From Litorimonas sp964511495 (GTDB lineage: Bacteria > Pseudomonadota > Alphaproteobacteria > Caulobacterales > Maricaulaceae): DNA of 64,000 nucleotides. The stretch lies in contig CAZEFT010000015.1 of assembly GCA_964511495.1 (NCBI GenBank), positions 1-64,000 on the forward strand, given 5' to 3'. The notes beneath the pieces were generated by a model that was not told the origin of the DNA, did not search any database, and worked only from the letters and a program-made list of their open reading frames with translations. Shown here piece by piece: positions 8,698 to 17,243 of the stretch. Position numbers and translations under genes: made by a program. Positions within the stretch are counted from its first letter, which is position 1, and each line of letters begins with the position of its first letter.

Positions 8698-10584
8698 GTG
8701 TTACAGCACGCCTTCAAAGTTCTGATTTCCGTTAAGGCTAAGCTGTTTTTCAGCTTTCTGGCCATGACGGTTTTATTGGCGGCTTTGGGTGGTTATTCTC
8801 TTTATTCAATCACGCAAACCGGAAATACGGTCAAAGACACATTTGATCGCCCTCTCATGGCGATTAATTTTGCCCGCGCCGCCGGACAAAATTTTGCGCA
8901 AATGGAACTGGCCGCTTTACGTGGTTCAGAAGTCGAAAGCCTGCCTGAGCTTTTAGAGATTTTTGAAGGCGATGTTGCTGTCGCAAAAGAACGTTCTATT
9001 TCTGAACGAGCCACGCCCTTTTTTGATGAATTGGACGGCCTGACCAAAGACTGGGCGCGCATTGCTCTATCAGGTGCGGCCTCAACCGAGCAGAGCCAAG
9101 CCCAAAGACGCGAGATTGCGGAACAGGTCATTGATAATCTGGATATCATTGTTGAATTGCAAACCAATGAGAGCTTTCGCAATCGTGAAACCGCTTTGGC
9201 CGGTGTTGAAAAGGTCAAACGCTATAGTCTCATTGCTTCCGCGGCGGCGCTCATCCTGTCTTTCCTTTTGAGCGCGTGGTTGGCGGTGACAATTATTAAC
9301 CCGCTGAAAGCGGCTGCGGCGGCAGCGCGTAAAATCTCTGCCGGAAATCTTCAAACCAAAATCCCCGAAGGCGGTGAGGATGAAACCGGCGTATTGCTGA
9401 AAACCCTCTCCGTTATGCAGAAGAATATTGCTTGGCGTATGGAGAAAGAGCAAAGCTCTCGCGCGTTGGCGCAAACACGTCTGGCGGAGAGTTTGGAAAA
9501 CTCCAAAGACGCCATCCTTCTCACGGATATTGACGCCAAAATCATTGTCGCCAATCAACAGGTCGAAACACTTTTCCCCGATCTTGCCGAGAAAGACATT
9601 ATTGGGTCGGATCTCGCCAAGCATTTCGACATGAACGGCGCGCCGCTCTCTGTCGGGAACGAATTCTTCCCTGAAGATAATGAAATTTTTCTAGCCGATG
9701 GTCGGTGGGCGCGGGTCAATGCCTCCCGAACCGAAGAAGGCGGCTTATTGATGATTTGGACGGATATTACACACGCCAAAGAGATTAACCGCAATCTGAT
9801 GGAGGCCAAAGAGCAGGCCGAAGCCGCTGATAAAGCCAAGACCCTTTTCCTAGCCGCGATGAGCCATGAATTACGCACGCCCTTGAATGCCGTTATCGGG
9901 TTTTCTGATGTCATTAAAATGCATTTGGAAAGCCAAAATGGTGCGGAGAAACATGTCGAGCTTGCTGAGTTAATTTCGCAAAATGGTAGTCAGCTTTTAA
10001 ACATCGTCAAAGACGTTTTAGATGTCGCCTCCACCAATGATATGGACAATATGAATGTTCAGCGCGAACGGATAAATGTGATTGACGTGATTGACTATAG
10101 TGTCGCGACGATGCGCGACGAAATATCCGAAAAGAAGCTTAAACTTATCTGGCAAGGTTTCGACGATGTGTTTGTGTCCGGCGATAATTTACGTTTAGGG
10201 CAAGCGCTGCTGAACCTTATGGGCAATGCCGTCAAATTTAACCGCCCCGGTGGAGCTGTGAAGATTGATGTCGCCCTCTCTAACGACAACCAAGTTCATA
10301 TTCATGTGATTGATAATGGTATCGGCATTGCGTCTGAACATATTGATCAGGTGACGAAACCTTTTGTGCAAGCCGATGATAGCTATACCCGCCAACATGG
10401 CGGCACCGGTTTAGGGCTCGCCGTGGTGAAAAAGATTATGAGCCGTCATCATGGCGAACTAACCCTCAGGTCCCAAGCCGGGCGCGGCACTTGCGCGACG
10501 CTCACCTTACCACTCTATCGAAATGAAACGAGCGGTCTTAAATCCGATGAAACAGATCATTTGAAAAATATTCACGCCGCTTAG
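8698..10584 (+). CDS. Membrane sensor histidine kinase (HAMP-PAS-HisKA-HATPase)
   Basis: A 628-residue hybrid-less sensor kinase. TM1 (about 12-38) and TM2 (about 175-200) flank a periplasmic helical domain; HAMP follows to about 250 and a PAS domain spans about 255-365. The HisKA motif FLAAMSHELRTPLN has the phospho-acceptor His390. HATPase_c carries an N box (LLNLMGNAVKFN), a G1 box (DNGIG) and a G2 box (GGTGLGL). The GTG start is preceded by AAGG. No response regulator lies next to it, so its partner is elsewhere. Lying between an exported globin and an exported cupredoxin, it may sense a periplasmic gas or redox cue; this is inference. Confidence 0.92.
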   Translation: MLQHAFKVLISVKAKLFFSFLAMTVLLAALGGYSLYSITQTGNTVKDTFDRPLMAINFARAAGQNFAQMELAALRGSEVESLPELLEIFEGDVAVAKERSISERATPFFDELDGLTKDWARIALSGAASTEQSQAQRREIAEQVIDNLDIIVELQTNESFRNRETALAGVEKVKRYSLIASAAALILSFLLSAWLAVTIINPLKAAAAAARKISAGNLQTKIPEGGEDETGVLLKTLSVMQKNIAWRMEKEQSSRALAQTRLAESLENSKDAILLTDIDAKIIVANQQVETLFPDLAEKDIIGSDLAKHFDMNGAPLSVGNEFFPEDNEIFLADGRWARVNASRTEEGGLLMIWTDITHAKEINRNLMEAKEQAEAADKAKTLFLAAMSHELRTPLNAVIGFSDVIKMHLESQNGAEKHVELAELISQNGSQLLNIVKDVLDVASTNDMDNMNVQRERINVIDVIDYSVATMRDEISEKKLKLIWQGFDDVFVSGDNLRLGQALLNLMGNAVKFNRPGGAVKIDVALSNDNQVHIHVIDNGIGIASEHIDQVTKPFVQADDSYTRQHGGTGLGLAVVKKIMSRHHGELTLRSQAGRGTCATLTLPLYRNETSGLKSDETDHLKNIHAA

Positions 10585-10597
10585 TTAGGGTCTGCGC

Positions 10598-10954
10598 ATG
10601 TCCATTAAATCAGCTTTTAAAAAACTTTCTTTGCTCCAAGCCTCTTGTTTGGTTGCGGCCATTGCCTTTCCCATCGGGGTCTATGCGCAAAGCCAAACAG
10701 ACGGCGTGACGATTTCCCAAAAGAACCGAAAATATTCACCCAAAGCTGTGACCCTCAAAAAGGGAGACAGTTTGAACGTCGTGAATGACGATATCTTCCT
10801 CCACCATGCCTTTATCAAATCCGACGATATGGAATTTGATTCAGGCTCTATGGAAGAAGGTGACAGCGCCAAAATCACGTTCGAGACAAGCGGTCAATAT
10901 CAACTGAAATGCGCTATTCATCCGAAAATGAAGCTGGATATTACGGTGGAATAG
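10598..10954 (+). CDS. Exported cupredoxin (plastocyanin/methylamine-utilisation-like)
   Basis: A 118-residue small blue-copper-type protein with a signal peptide (cleavage about residue 30, VYA). Type-1 copper ligands are visible: a His in FLHHAF (69 or 70), then Cys105, His108 and Met111 in CAIHPKM, the C-x2-H-x2-M order of plastocyanin and pseudoazurin. Such proteins carry electrons in the periplasm. It starts 13 bp after the sensor kinase, so it is probably cotranscribed with the DUF3034-globin-kinase genes. The name methylamine utilisation protein is often attached to this family, but no methylamine dehydrogenase genes are present. Confidence 0.88.
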   Translation: MSIKSAFKKLSLLQASCLVAAIAFPIGVYAQSQTDGVTISQKNRKYSPKAVTLKKGDSLNVVNDDIFLHHAFIKSDDMEFDSGSMEEGDSAKITFETSGQYQLKCAIHPKMKLDITVE

Positions 10955-11289
10955 AGCCTCGCCTCGCCGCCTCTATCCCATTTCTGATCTCTCTCCCCGC
11001 TCTCATGACGATTATCATGATGTAAAGGAGCCGTTTTCTTGCCCAAAAACGCCCCTTGACGCCCCAAACCCCTTTTGCAACAAGGCAATCACGCGAAGGG
11101 AAGCGCCTATTTGACTGGGAAGTGAGGGGCGGCCAACTTCATACTCGCGAGGGGAAGCGTGTCGCCACATGGATTTAGGGGGTGATGCGGCCAACTTCAT
11201 AACATTGCCGGAGACGTCTGCGTGGCCAGAAAAGGCACATGGATTTTTCCGTATAAAGACGCCCGGCGAAAGCAAAGGGAAGAGTTGTT
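10955..11289. repeat. Gene-free region with imperfect tandem repeats upstream of hppA
   Basis: This 335-bp gap contains repeated words: CGCGA(A/G)GGGAAGCG near 11092 and 11146; GCGGCCAACTTCATA at 11129 and 11187; and CACATGGATTT at 11165 and 11236. Together they give two imperfect units of about 55-58 bp and a partial third. A weak minus-strand frame (11015-11275) crosses it, but its repeated composition and lack of any recognisable domain argue against a gene. The hppA promoter must lie within or near it. Confidence 0.6.
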
Positions 11290-13431
11290 ATGAACACTCT
11301 ATATTTAATTATCGCGGCGGGCTTTCTCGCTGTGTTGTACGGGATTGTCACCCGTGCCAGCCTGATGAAGGCCTCCACCGGGAATGAACGCATGAATGAA
11401 ATCGCAGGCGCGATTCAGGAAGGCGCGAAAGCCTATCTCAACAAACAATATAAAACGATTGCTATTGTGGGTGTCTTTGTAACGATCCTCCTCTTCGTTT
11501 TATTCCGCAACGCTATCGCCCCTGTTGGCTTTGTCCTTGGTGCGGTTCTGTCAGGCATTGCCGGTTATGTCGGCATGTTGGTGTCTGTTCAGGCCAATGT
11601 CCGTACAACCGAAGCCTCCCGCAAAAGCTTGGGCGCAGGCCTGAACATTGCGTTTAAAGCCGGTGCTGTCACAGGTATGTTAGTGGCCGGTTTGGCGCTG
11701 CTCGGCTTGGCTGTTTATTACATGATCCTCGTCGGTCCGATGAATGCTGATAATCGCGGCGTGATTGACGGTTTGGTTTCTCTCTCACTGGGTGCGTCTT
11801 TGATCTCTGTCTTTGCCCGTCTCGGTGGTGGTATCTTTACCAAAGGTGCTGACGTGGGCGGTGACTTGGTCGGTAAGGTCGAAGCCGGCATTCCCGAAGA
11901 TGATCCCCGCAACCCTGCCACTATCGCGGATAATGTTGGTGATAATGTCGGTGACTGTGCCGGTATGGCCGCTGACTTGTTTGAGACCTATGTTGTGACG
12001 ATTGCCGCAACAATGGTTTTGGGCTCTATCTTATTCCCGAACGCCCTTGATCTGGTTCTCTACCCGATGGCTATCGGGGCGGCCTGTATCGTGACCTCCA
12101 TCCTCGGCACATTCTTTGTGCGTTTGAGCAAAGGTTCCGAGAACGTTATGGGCGCTTTATATAAAGGCCTGATCGCAACAGGCGTATTGTCCGCAGGCGC
12201 GATTTATCTGGTCACGATGCTTGTCCTCGATAACGGCATGGCCGGTGTTGACGAATTGGGTCGTATCACAGCCTCAGGCGCAGGCGATACATTTACAGGA
12301 TTAGAATTATTCTTCTGTGCCTGTGTCGGTTTGGTCATTACCTTCCTCATCGTTATGGTCACAGAATATTACACAGGGACAAAATACCGCCCTGTCAGAT
12401 CTGTTGCGGCAGCCTCTGAGTCCGGTCACGGTACCAATGTGATTGCCGGTTTGGCCGTCTCAATGGAAGCAACGGCATTGCCAGCTCTTATCATTGTCGC
12501 AGGTATTATCCTGACCTTCAGTCTTGCGGGTCTTTATGGTATCGCCATTGCGGTAACCGCCATGCTTGGCGTAGCCGGCATGATTGTCGCACTCGACGCC
12601 TTTGGCCCTGTCACAGATAATGCCGGTGGTATTGCTGAAATGTCAGAGCTTGATCCAGAAGTTCGCAACACAACAGATGCGTTGGATGCGGTGGGCAATA
12701 CAACAAAAGCGGTCACAAAAGGCTACGCTATCGGCTCTGCCGGTTTGGGTGCCCTTGTTCTGTTTGCAGCCTATTATCAGGATATTCTGTACTTCTCAGC
12801 ACAGCCCGATAATCCGCTGTCCGGCGTCATTGTCGATTTCAGCCTGACCAATCCTTATGTGATTGTCGGCCTGTTTATTGGCGGTCTCTTACCGTATCTG
12901 TTTGGCGCTTGGGCGATGCAATCAGTTGGTCGTGCGGCCAGTTCGATTGTCGAAGAAGTCCGTCGCCAGTTCAAAGCTGACCCGGGTATCATGGCGGGCA
13001 CAAGCCGCCCTGACTACGCAAAAGCGGTTGACCTTTTGACGGGTGCAGCGATCAAAGAAATGATCAAGCCGTCTCTTTTGCCTATCCTGGCTCCGATTGT
13101 TCTCTACTTTGCGATTTACTTCGTCACAGGTGGCGGCAAGATCGGGACAAGCTATGCGCTGTCTGCGCTCGGCGCGATGTTGATGGGTGTTATCGTAACC
13201 GGTCTCTTCCTCGCCCTGTCTATGACAGCCGGTGGTGGTGCTTGGGATAATGCCAAGAAATACATCGAAGACGGTCATCATGGCGGTAAAGGCTCAGAGG
13301 CTCATAAAGCGTCTGTAACTGGCGATACAGTCGGTGACCCTTACAAGGACACAGCCGGTCCGGCCGTGAACCCGATGATTAAAATTACGAATATCATCGC
13401 GCTTTTATTGCTTGCTGTGCTCGCACATTAA
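11290..13431 (+). CDS. hppA: Membrane H+-translocating pyrophosphatase, K+-independent type
   Basis: This pump hydrolyses cytoplasmic pyrophosphate and moves protons across the inner membrane. At 713 residues it has about 16 hydrophobic segments. The substrate motif DVGGDLVGKVEAGIPEDD lies around residues 187-204, followed by the acidic NVGDNVGDCAGMAADLFE region. The GNTTKAVTKG segment near residue 470 has Lys and Thr at the positions that mark the K+-independent subfamily; K+-dependent members have Ala and Gly. The ATG has a GGAAG-type site, and a strong terminator follows at 13484. It is transcribed alone. Confidence 0.97.
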   Translation: MNTLYLIIAAGFLAVLYGIVTRASLMKASTGNERMNEIAGAIQEGAKAYLNKQYKTIAIVGVFVTILLFVLFRNAIAPVGFVLGAVLSGIAGYVGMLVSVQANVRTTEASRKSLGAGLNIAFKAGAVTGMLVAGLALLGLAVYYMILVGPMNADNRGVIDGLVSLSLGASLISVFARLGGGIFTKGADVGGDLVGKVEAGIPEDDPRNPATIADNVGDNVGDCAGMAADLFETYVVTIAATMVLGSILFPNALDLVLYPMAIGAACIVTSILGTFFVRLSKGSENVMGALYKGLIATGVLSAGAIYLVTMLVLDNGMAGVDELGRITASGAGDTFTGLELFFCACVGLVITFLIVMVTEYYTGTKYRPVRSVAAASESGHGTNVIAGLAVSMEATALPALIIVAGIILTFSLAGLYGIAIAVTAMLGVAGMIVALDAFGPVTDNAGGIAEMSELDPEVRNTTDALDAVGNTTKAVTKGYAIGSAGLGALVLFAAYYQDILYFSAQPDNPLSGVIVDFSLTNPYVIVGLFIGGLLPYLFGAWAMQSVGRAASSIVEEVRRQFKADPGIMAGTSRPDYAKAVDLLTGAAIKEMIKPSLLPILAPIVLYFAIYFVTGGGKIGTSYALSALGAMLMGVIVTGLFLALSMTAGGGAWDNAKKYIEDGHHGGKGSEAHKASVTGDTVGDPYKDTAGPAVNPMIKITNIIALLLLAVLAH

Positions 13432-13483
13432 GGCGATAAAAATCTAAGCTAAAAATAAGTCTCGCAAAGACGAGGGGAGAACG

Positions 13484-13517
13484 CCCCGCCTTTCATATGG
13501 AAGGCGGGGTTATTTTT
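13484..13517 (+). terminator. Rho-independent terminator of hppA
   Basis: A 9-bp GC-rich stem, CCCCGCCTT (13484-13492) with AAGGCGGGG (13501-13509), closes an 8-base loop and is followed by TTATTTTTT. Confidence 0.9.
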
Positions 13518-13614
13518 TGCGGGTAGTCTCATTCTTGCAGGGGCAGCTTTACTAATCCCACCCGCATTGACCTCGCCTTTAAATGGCAGGGCCAGCTTTC
13601 TTTATTACTTGACG

Positions 13615-13642
13615 TTGAAAGCAGGAGATCAGTCTCTATATG
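13615..13642 (+). promoter_or_regulatory. Candidate sigma70-type promoter for the TraB/GumN-like gene
   Basis: TTGAAA (13615-13620) and TATATG (13637-13642) are separated by 16 bp. They would place the transcription start about 20 bp before the ATG at 13671. Found by eye only. Confidence 0.4.
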
Positions 13643-13670
13643 TACAGGACACGTTTTATAAAGGTTATAC

Positions 13671-14585
13671 ATGTTTTCCAAACTCTCCCTTCTGAGCCTG
13701 ACATCGGTCTTGGCACTTACACTCACTGCCTGCGGCGGCGATAAAGCCAAAGATGTCGATATGAGCAATTTGGCGTCTGAGCCTGTTATTTTCTCGGTTA
13801 CCGATGCTGACAGTGAAATTATTCTTTATCCGACATTCCACATTCTGCCCGAAGGCGTTGAATGGCAAAGCGAGGCGTTAACTGCAGCATTGGAACGCAC
13901 CGAAGAGATCTGGTACGAAATTCCTGCTGGAGCCGAAACTGATCCGGCCTTTCAACAAATGACAATGCAATTGGGGATGAGCCCGGATAATCCGCTCTCT
14001 AAATCCTTACCCGAAGAAACTTATGCCAAATTACAGGCCGCCGCCACAGAGATGGGTTTCCCCATAGAAAACCTCGAGCCTATGCGCCCTTGGATGGCAA
14101 GCATTGTGATCCCGGTCGTTCAGATGATGCAGGCTGGATATAACCCCGAATTAGGCGTCGAAGCGCGTCTGCAAGCCATGGTCACGGATAAACCAGTCAA
14201 AGCCTTTGAAACGGCAGAGCAGCAATTACGCTTCCTCGCCGATATGCCAGAAGCAGATCAAATCGCCATGCTTGAATCAACTTTGGAAGATTTGGACGAA
14301 GGCAAAGAAATGATTGCTAAAATGGTGACGGCTTGGTCCACGGGTGACATGAATTATTTAGAGACCGAAATGGTCAATGAAATGAAGGTGGATTATCCCG
14401 GCGTTTATGATGTTATGATCAAAAAGCGCAATGATACGTGGGTCGAACGCTTAGATCAGGAAATGCAGGGCTCCGGTGTTGATTTCGTCGCTGTCGGCGC
14501 AGCGCATTTGATTGGCGAAGACGGTGTTCCGGAGCAACTCTTGGAAAAAGGCTATAAGGTCAAAGTTCTAACCAAAGTCAAATAA
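13671..14585 (+). CDS. TraB/GumN family lipoprotein
   Basis: A 304-residue putative lipoprotein with a lipobox (LTAC, Cys21). It has TraB/GumN (Tiki-like) family features: a first histidine motif in YPTFHIL, a second in VGAAHLIGEDG, and the mostly helical middle region typical of the family. Related eukaryotic Tiki proteins are metalloproteases, but the bacterial function is not established. Here the first motif reads PTFH rather than the common GTxH. The gene is flanked by a candidate promoter and a terminator, so it is monocistronic. Confidence 0.8.
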   Translation: MFSKLSLLSLTSVLALTLTACGGDKAKDVDMSNLASEPVIFSVTDADSEIILYPTFHILPEGVEWQSEALTAALERTEEIWYEIPAGAETDPAFQQMTMQLGMSPDNPLSKSLPEETYAKLQAAATEMGFPIENLEPMRPWMASIVIPVVQMMQAGYNPELGVEARLQAMVTDKPVKAFETAEQQLRFLADMPEADQIAMLESTLEDLDEGKEMIAKMVTAWSTGDMNYLETEMVNEMKVDYPGVYDVMIKKRNDTWVERLDQEMQGSGVDFVAVGAAHLIGEDGVPEQLLEKGYKVKVLTKVK

Positions 14586-14608
14586 ACTCTTTCTTCCATA
14601 AGAATAAT

Positions 14609-14637
14609 AAAAGCCGGGGCATCGCCTCGGCTTTTTT
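14609..14637 (+). terminator. Rho-independent terminator
   Basis: AAGCCGGGGC pairs with GCCTCGGCTT (one mismatch) around a 3-4 base loop, followed by TTTTTT. It ends the TraB/GumN-like gene. Confidence 0.8.
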
Positions 14638-14718
14638 CATTTCGCGTTAATGAACATCAGACCGGTTTTGTTATTCATCACCCTCGCGCTTCACTCTCTT
14701 AAGTGTAAATAGGCAGGT

Positions 14719-15666
14719 TTAATTCTCACTCAGAACGGCCTTGATATGTGTTTCAAAACGCACCGGTTGATCCAACATGATAAAGTGGAAACTGTCCTCA
14801 ATCAGATGGATGTCTATTTGCGGGCTCTTGGCATATTGTTCTGAATAGAGCGCCTTCATTTGTTCGGCGCTCACACCCATGGCAGGGTCATAAGCCGCCA
14901 ATACGGTGATCGGTGTTTTTATTTTTGCGACATCCGCGCGAAGATCTGATGATAATAAATGTGCCATGAATTCTGCGACAGTTTTCTGATCAGAAGTCTG
15001 TCCCCATTGCTTTAATCGCGGGATAGCGCTTTGGTCTTTGACCAAACGACTCAACCCCATCGCTTGCTGCGCATCAAATTGCGCGCGTGGCAGGGCTTTC
15101 ATCCGCTCGGACAGGGCCGCCGCTATTTCGGCGGCCTGTTCAGGTGATTGCCCCGGCATCATCATACCCGATAAATAAGGCAGGCTGTCGACAATAATGA
15201 TATCTGTCAGAGGAACGCTGTTCTCCATACCGATTGTCAGAACCAAGTAACCGCCCAGAGAGTGCCCGATAATGACCGTATCCCGCCCCGGTTCAGTGTT
15301 GAGGTGAGTCGCAATGGCTTGGGTGACATCCTCGACATCCATAGTTTCAGCACCCATCATTTCCATAGGTGCGCGGCCGGCAAAGCCTGAGACATGGATG
15401 AGGCGAAGGTCATAATCCATCAGCACCGGTGTTAATGTATCCCAGACCTCAGGGCTTGAGGCCAATCCGGGAATCAAAAGGATTGTTTGACCGTCGGGGT
15501 TTCCTAAGCGTTTGATCGCAATTGCTTCATCTGAATAGATCGAATTCTCAGAGGAGCTCACTTCGTTTGAGGCAGGTGCACTTTCCGCTGTTGCCGTCGG
15601 CGATGTTGAATTTTGCGTGCACGCGACCAGCAGCCCGGCAAGGGCTGTGAAAACTAAATGCTTCAT
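14719..15666 (-). CDS. Alpha/beta-hydrolase lipoprotein
   Basis: A 315-residue exported hydrolase. The lipobox LLVAC (Cys16) predicts a lipid anchor, followed by a Ser/Thr/Ala-rich linker to about residue 45. The alpha/beta-hydrolase fold shows an oxyanion-type LIPGLASSPEVW segment, the nucleophile elbow GHSLGG (Ser136), an acid in AAYDPAMG and a C-terminal His in DSFHFIMLDQP, completing a Ser-Asp-His triad. The substrate is unknown. The downstream (left) side converges on the TraB/GumN gene; upstream lies the XRE regulator gene 36 bp away on the same strand, so read-through from that module is possible. Confidence 0.85.
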   Translation of the reverse strand: MKHLVFTALAGLLVACTQNSTSPTATAESAPASNEVSSSENSIYSDEAIAIKRLGNPDGQTILLIPGLASSPEVWDTLTPVLMDYDLRLIHVSGFAGRAPMEMMGAETMDVEDVTQAIATHLNTEPGRDTVIIGHSLGGYLVLTIGMENSVPLTDIIIVDSLPYLSGMMMPGQSPEQAAEIAAALSERMKALPRAQFDAQQAMGLSRLVKDQSAIPRLKQWGQTSDQKTVAEFMAHLLSSDLRADVAKIKTPITVLAAYDPAMGVSAEQMKALYSEQYAKSPQIDIHLIEDSFHFIMLDQPVRFETHIKAVLSEN

Positions 15667-15702
15667 AATATGTCCTGTGGTTTTTTTAAGTTTTGCTTGC
15701 GC

Positions 15703-15897
15703 TTATGCGTCAGGGAAGAAGAGCGCTTCTATTGAGGTGTCAAACAGCCGTGCGATTTTGAAAGCCAAATCAAGGCTAGGGTCATATTTCTCTTTTTCAA
15801 TCGCAATCACCGATTGCCGTGATATGCCGAGCTGTTCCGCCAAATCCTGTTGAGACCAGTTTTGGGCTTTGCGAAGATCTTTTAGGGCGTTTTTCAT
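15703..15897 (-). CDS. Small XRE-family HTH regulator
   Basis: A 64-residue DNA-binding protein that is almost entirely a helix-turn-helix of the XRE/Cro type: LRKAQNWSQQDLAEQLGISRQSVIAIEKEKYDPSLDLAFKIARLFD, ending in EALFFPDA. The ATG at 15897 overlaps the stop codon of the preceding membrane-protein gene (ATGA), so the two are translationally coupled. Small regulators of this kind are often paired with a small membrane protein in bacteria. Two identical inverted repeats upstream of the pair (16291 and 16327) are the probable binding sites; autoregulation is inferred. Confidence 0.9.
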   Translation of the reverse strand: MKNALKDLRKAQNWSQQDLAEQLGISRQSVIAIEKEKYDPSLDLAFKIARLFDTSIEALFFPDA

Positions 15898-16277
15898 TTG
15901 TAGCGCCGCATGACGAGAGGCAGGCACAGGCCCCAAAGTCCGATTAAGGCCGGAGCAATCCAAACCGTTGGCAGGGGCGGCCATCCGGCATTCTCTCCGA
16001 ACCCCCAAATCATGACCCCTAAGCCTAATATCAAAGCACCCAAGGCAAAGCTTTCGGAATGAAGACGTTGGAAGAATTCATCCATGCGGCGATATTGGCG
16101 AATAATCGCCCAAAACCCGAGCAACAGCGCTACGGCGGGCAAGAGCTCTAAAAGCGCCAACGCCCCTTCATGTGGTCGCGTGGCAATCACACCTATTAAT
16201 GTGACAGTATAGAGCAGCATTGAGCCGCCAAATTCGATAAAATATTGCCGAATGGAATATCCTGATTGCGTAGACAT
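15894..16277 (-). CDS. Four-TM membrane protein paired with XRE regulator
   Basis: A 127-residue protein with four predicted membrane spans: about 17-36, 45-62, 79-97 and 103-120. A conserved-looking basic/acidic loop (RQYRRMDEFFQRLHSESFA) lies between spans 2 and 3. Similar small proteins are commonly encoded with XRE regulators; none has a firm function that I know. Three in-frame ATGs exist (16289, 16283, 16277); the last is preferred because a GGAG site lies six bases before it. The stop overlaps the regulator start by four bases. Confidence 0.8.
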   Translation of the reverse strand: MSTQSGYSIRQYFIEFGGSMLLYTVTLIGVIATRPHEGALALLELLPAVALLLGFWAIIRQYRRMDEFFQRLHSESFALGALILGLGVMIWGFGENAGWPPLPTVWIAPALIGLWGLCLPLVMRRYK

Positions 16278-16290
16278 CGTCATCTCCATT

Positions 16291-16308
16291 TGTAAAGTAA
16301 GCTTTACA
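16291..16308. promoter_or_regulatory. Operator copy 1, TGTAAAG-N4-CTTTACA
   Basis: A perfect 7+7 inverted repeat with a 4-bp spacer, directly upstream of the ribosome site of the membrane-protein/XRE operon. Its centre is 36 bp from that of copy 2. Binding by the small XRE protein is inferred. Confidence 0.7.
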
Positions 16309-16326
16309 TAACAGGGATTTTTAAAA

Positions 16327-16344
16327 TGTAAAGCCTACTTTACA
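16327..16344. promoter_or_regulatory. Operator copy 2, TGTAAAG-N4-CTTTACA
   Basis: A second perfect copy of the same 7+7 inverted repeat with different spacer bases. Only the arms are conserved between the copies, as expected of a protein-binding site. It lies immediately beside the pirin gene's terminator. Confidence 0.7.
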
Positions 16345-16375
16345 AAAAAATGCGCTGCCTGTTAGACAACGCATT
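16345..16375 (-). terminator. Probable terminator of the pirin gene
   Basis: On the minus strand AATGCG (16375-16370) pairs with CGCATT (16354-16349), with two extra pairs inside, followed by a run of T. It is short but well placed, 22 bp past the pirin stop codon. Confidence 0.5.
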
Positions 16376-16397
16376 GTTCGTCTTAATCAGATTGGGG

Positions 16398-17228
16398 TTA
16401 AATCTGCTTATTCATATCGAAATATAAAAACTCCGCCGCCTCGCCCTTGGCGAAATGGATGAGACCGCCTTTATGAATGGCGAGACCGTCGCCTTCGCGC
16501 AATGCCCGCCCGTTTACGGTTAGATTGCCCCGCGCAACTTGCACCCATCCGATGCGCCCTTCAGCCAAACGCGTTTCAATGGATTGCTCACCCGTTAATG
16601 TGGCAGCATAAATATCCGTATCGGCTTTGATATGCATAGAGCCGTCTCGACCATCACCAGACAAAAATAAGGCCAATTGACCCTCTTTATCTTGGGCAGA
16701 AATGTCCAATGTCTCATATCGTGGCGCTTGGTTTTCAACATCAGGCATGACCCATATTTGCAAAAAATGCACCGGATCCGTTGCACTCGGATTAAACTCT
16801 GAATGGCGGACTCCTGTGCCTGCGCTCATATATTGAACACCGCCGGCACCGACAACGGAGCCATTACCCATGGAATCTTTATGCTCCAATTGTCCATCCA
16901 AGACATAAGAGAAGATTTCAAAATTCTCGTGCGGATGAGTGGGGAAACCTCCTTTTGCCGCCACGCGGTCATCATTAATCACACGTAACGGGCCGAAGCC
17001 CATATGGTCGGGATGAAAATATTGCGCGAAAGAAAAACTATGCGCACTCCGCAACCAACCATGATCGGCTTTACCGCGCGCCTCTGCCGGGCGTAATGTC
17101 AAATCTGTTACATAATCTTGCATGTCGTTTATTCCTTTCATCGCTAAACTCTGTTGGGCCTGCGCCGTAAGGGCTTGCTGTGTCATCAGTCCCGCGCCGG
17201 CTGTTTTTAAAATGTCTCTTCGTGTCAT
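16398..17228 (-). CDS. Pirin family protein with a Tat-type signal
   Basis: A bicupin of the pirin/YhhW family. The N-terminal cupin carries the metal-binding pattern THPHENFEI plus HKD and HSEFN (His, His, His, Glu), and the C-terminal cupin follows to residue 276. YhhW-like members oxidise quercetin in vitro. Unusually, the first 30 residues read as a twin-arginine signal (TRRDILKTAGAG then an Ala-rich stretch ending AQAQ), suggesting periplasmic export with metal pre-loaded. A later in-frame ATG (about residue 30) would give a normal cytoplasmic pirin. It lies 15 bp downstream of azoR on the same strand, so the two are probably cotranscribed. Confidence 0.85.
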   Translation of the reverse strand: MTRRDILKTAGAGLMTQQALTAQAQQSLAMKGINDMQDYVTDLTLRPAEARGKADHGWLRSAHSFSFAQYFHPDHMGFGPLRVINDDRVAAKGGFPTHPHENFEIFSYVLDGQLEHKDSMGNGSVVGAGGVQYMSAGTGVRHSEFNPSATDPVHFLQIWVMPDVENQAPRYETLDISAQDKEGQLALFLSGDGRDGSMHIKADTDIYAATLTGEQSIETRLAEGRIGWVQVARGNLTVNGRALREGDGLAIHKGGLIHFAKGEAAEFLYFDMNKQI

Positions 17229-17243
17229 GTCTTCGCTCTTTCT

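Noticed and set aside
11015..11275. 86-codon minus-strand frame before hppA
   Set aside because: It consists largely of the imperfect repeat units, has no recognisable domain or ribosome site, and ends close to the hppA start.
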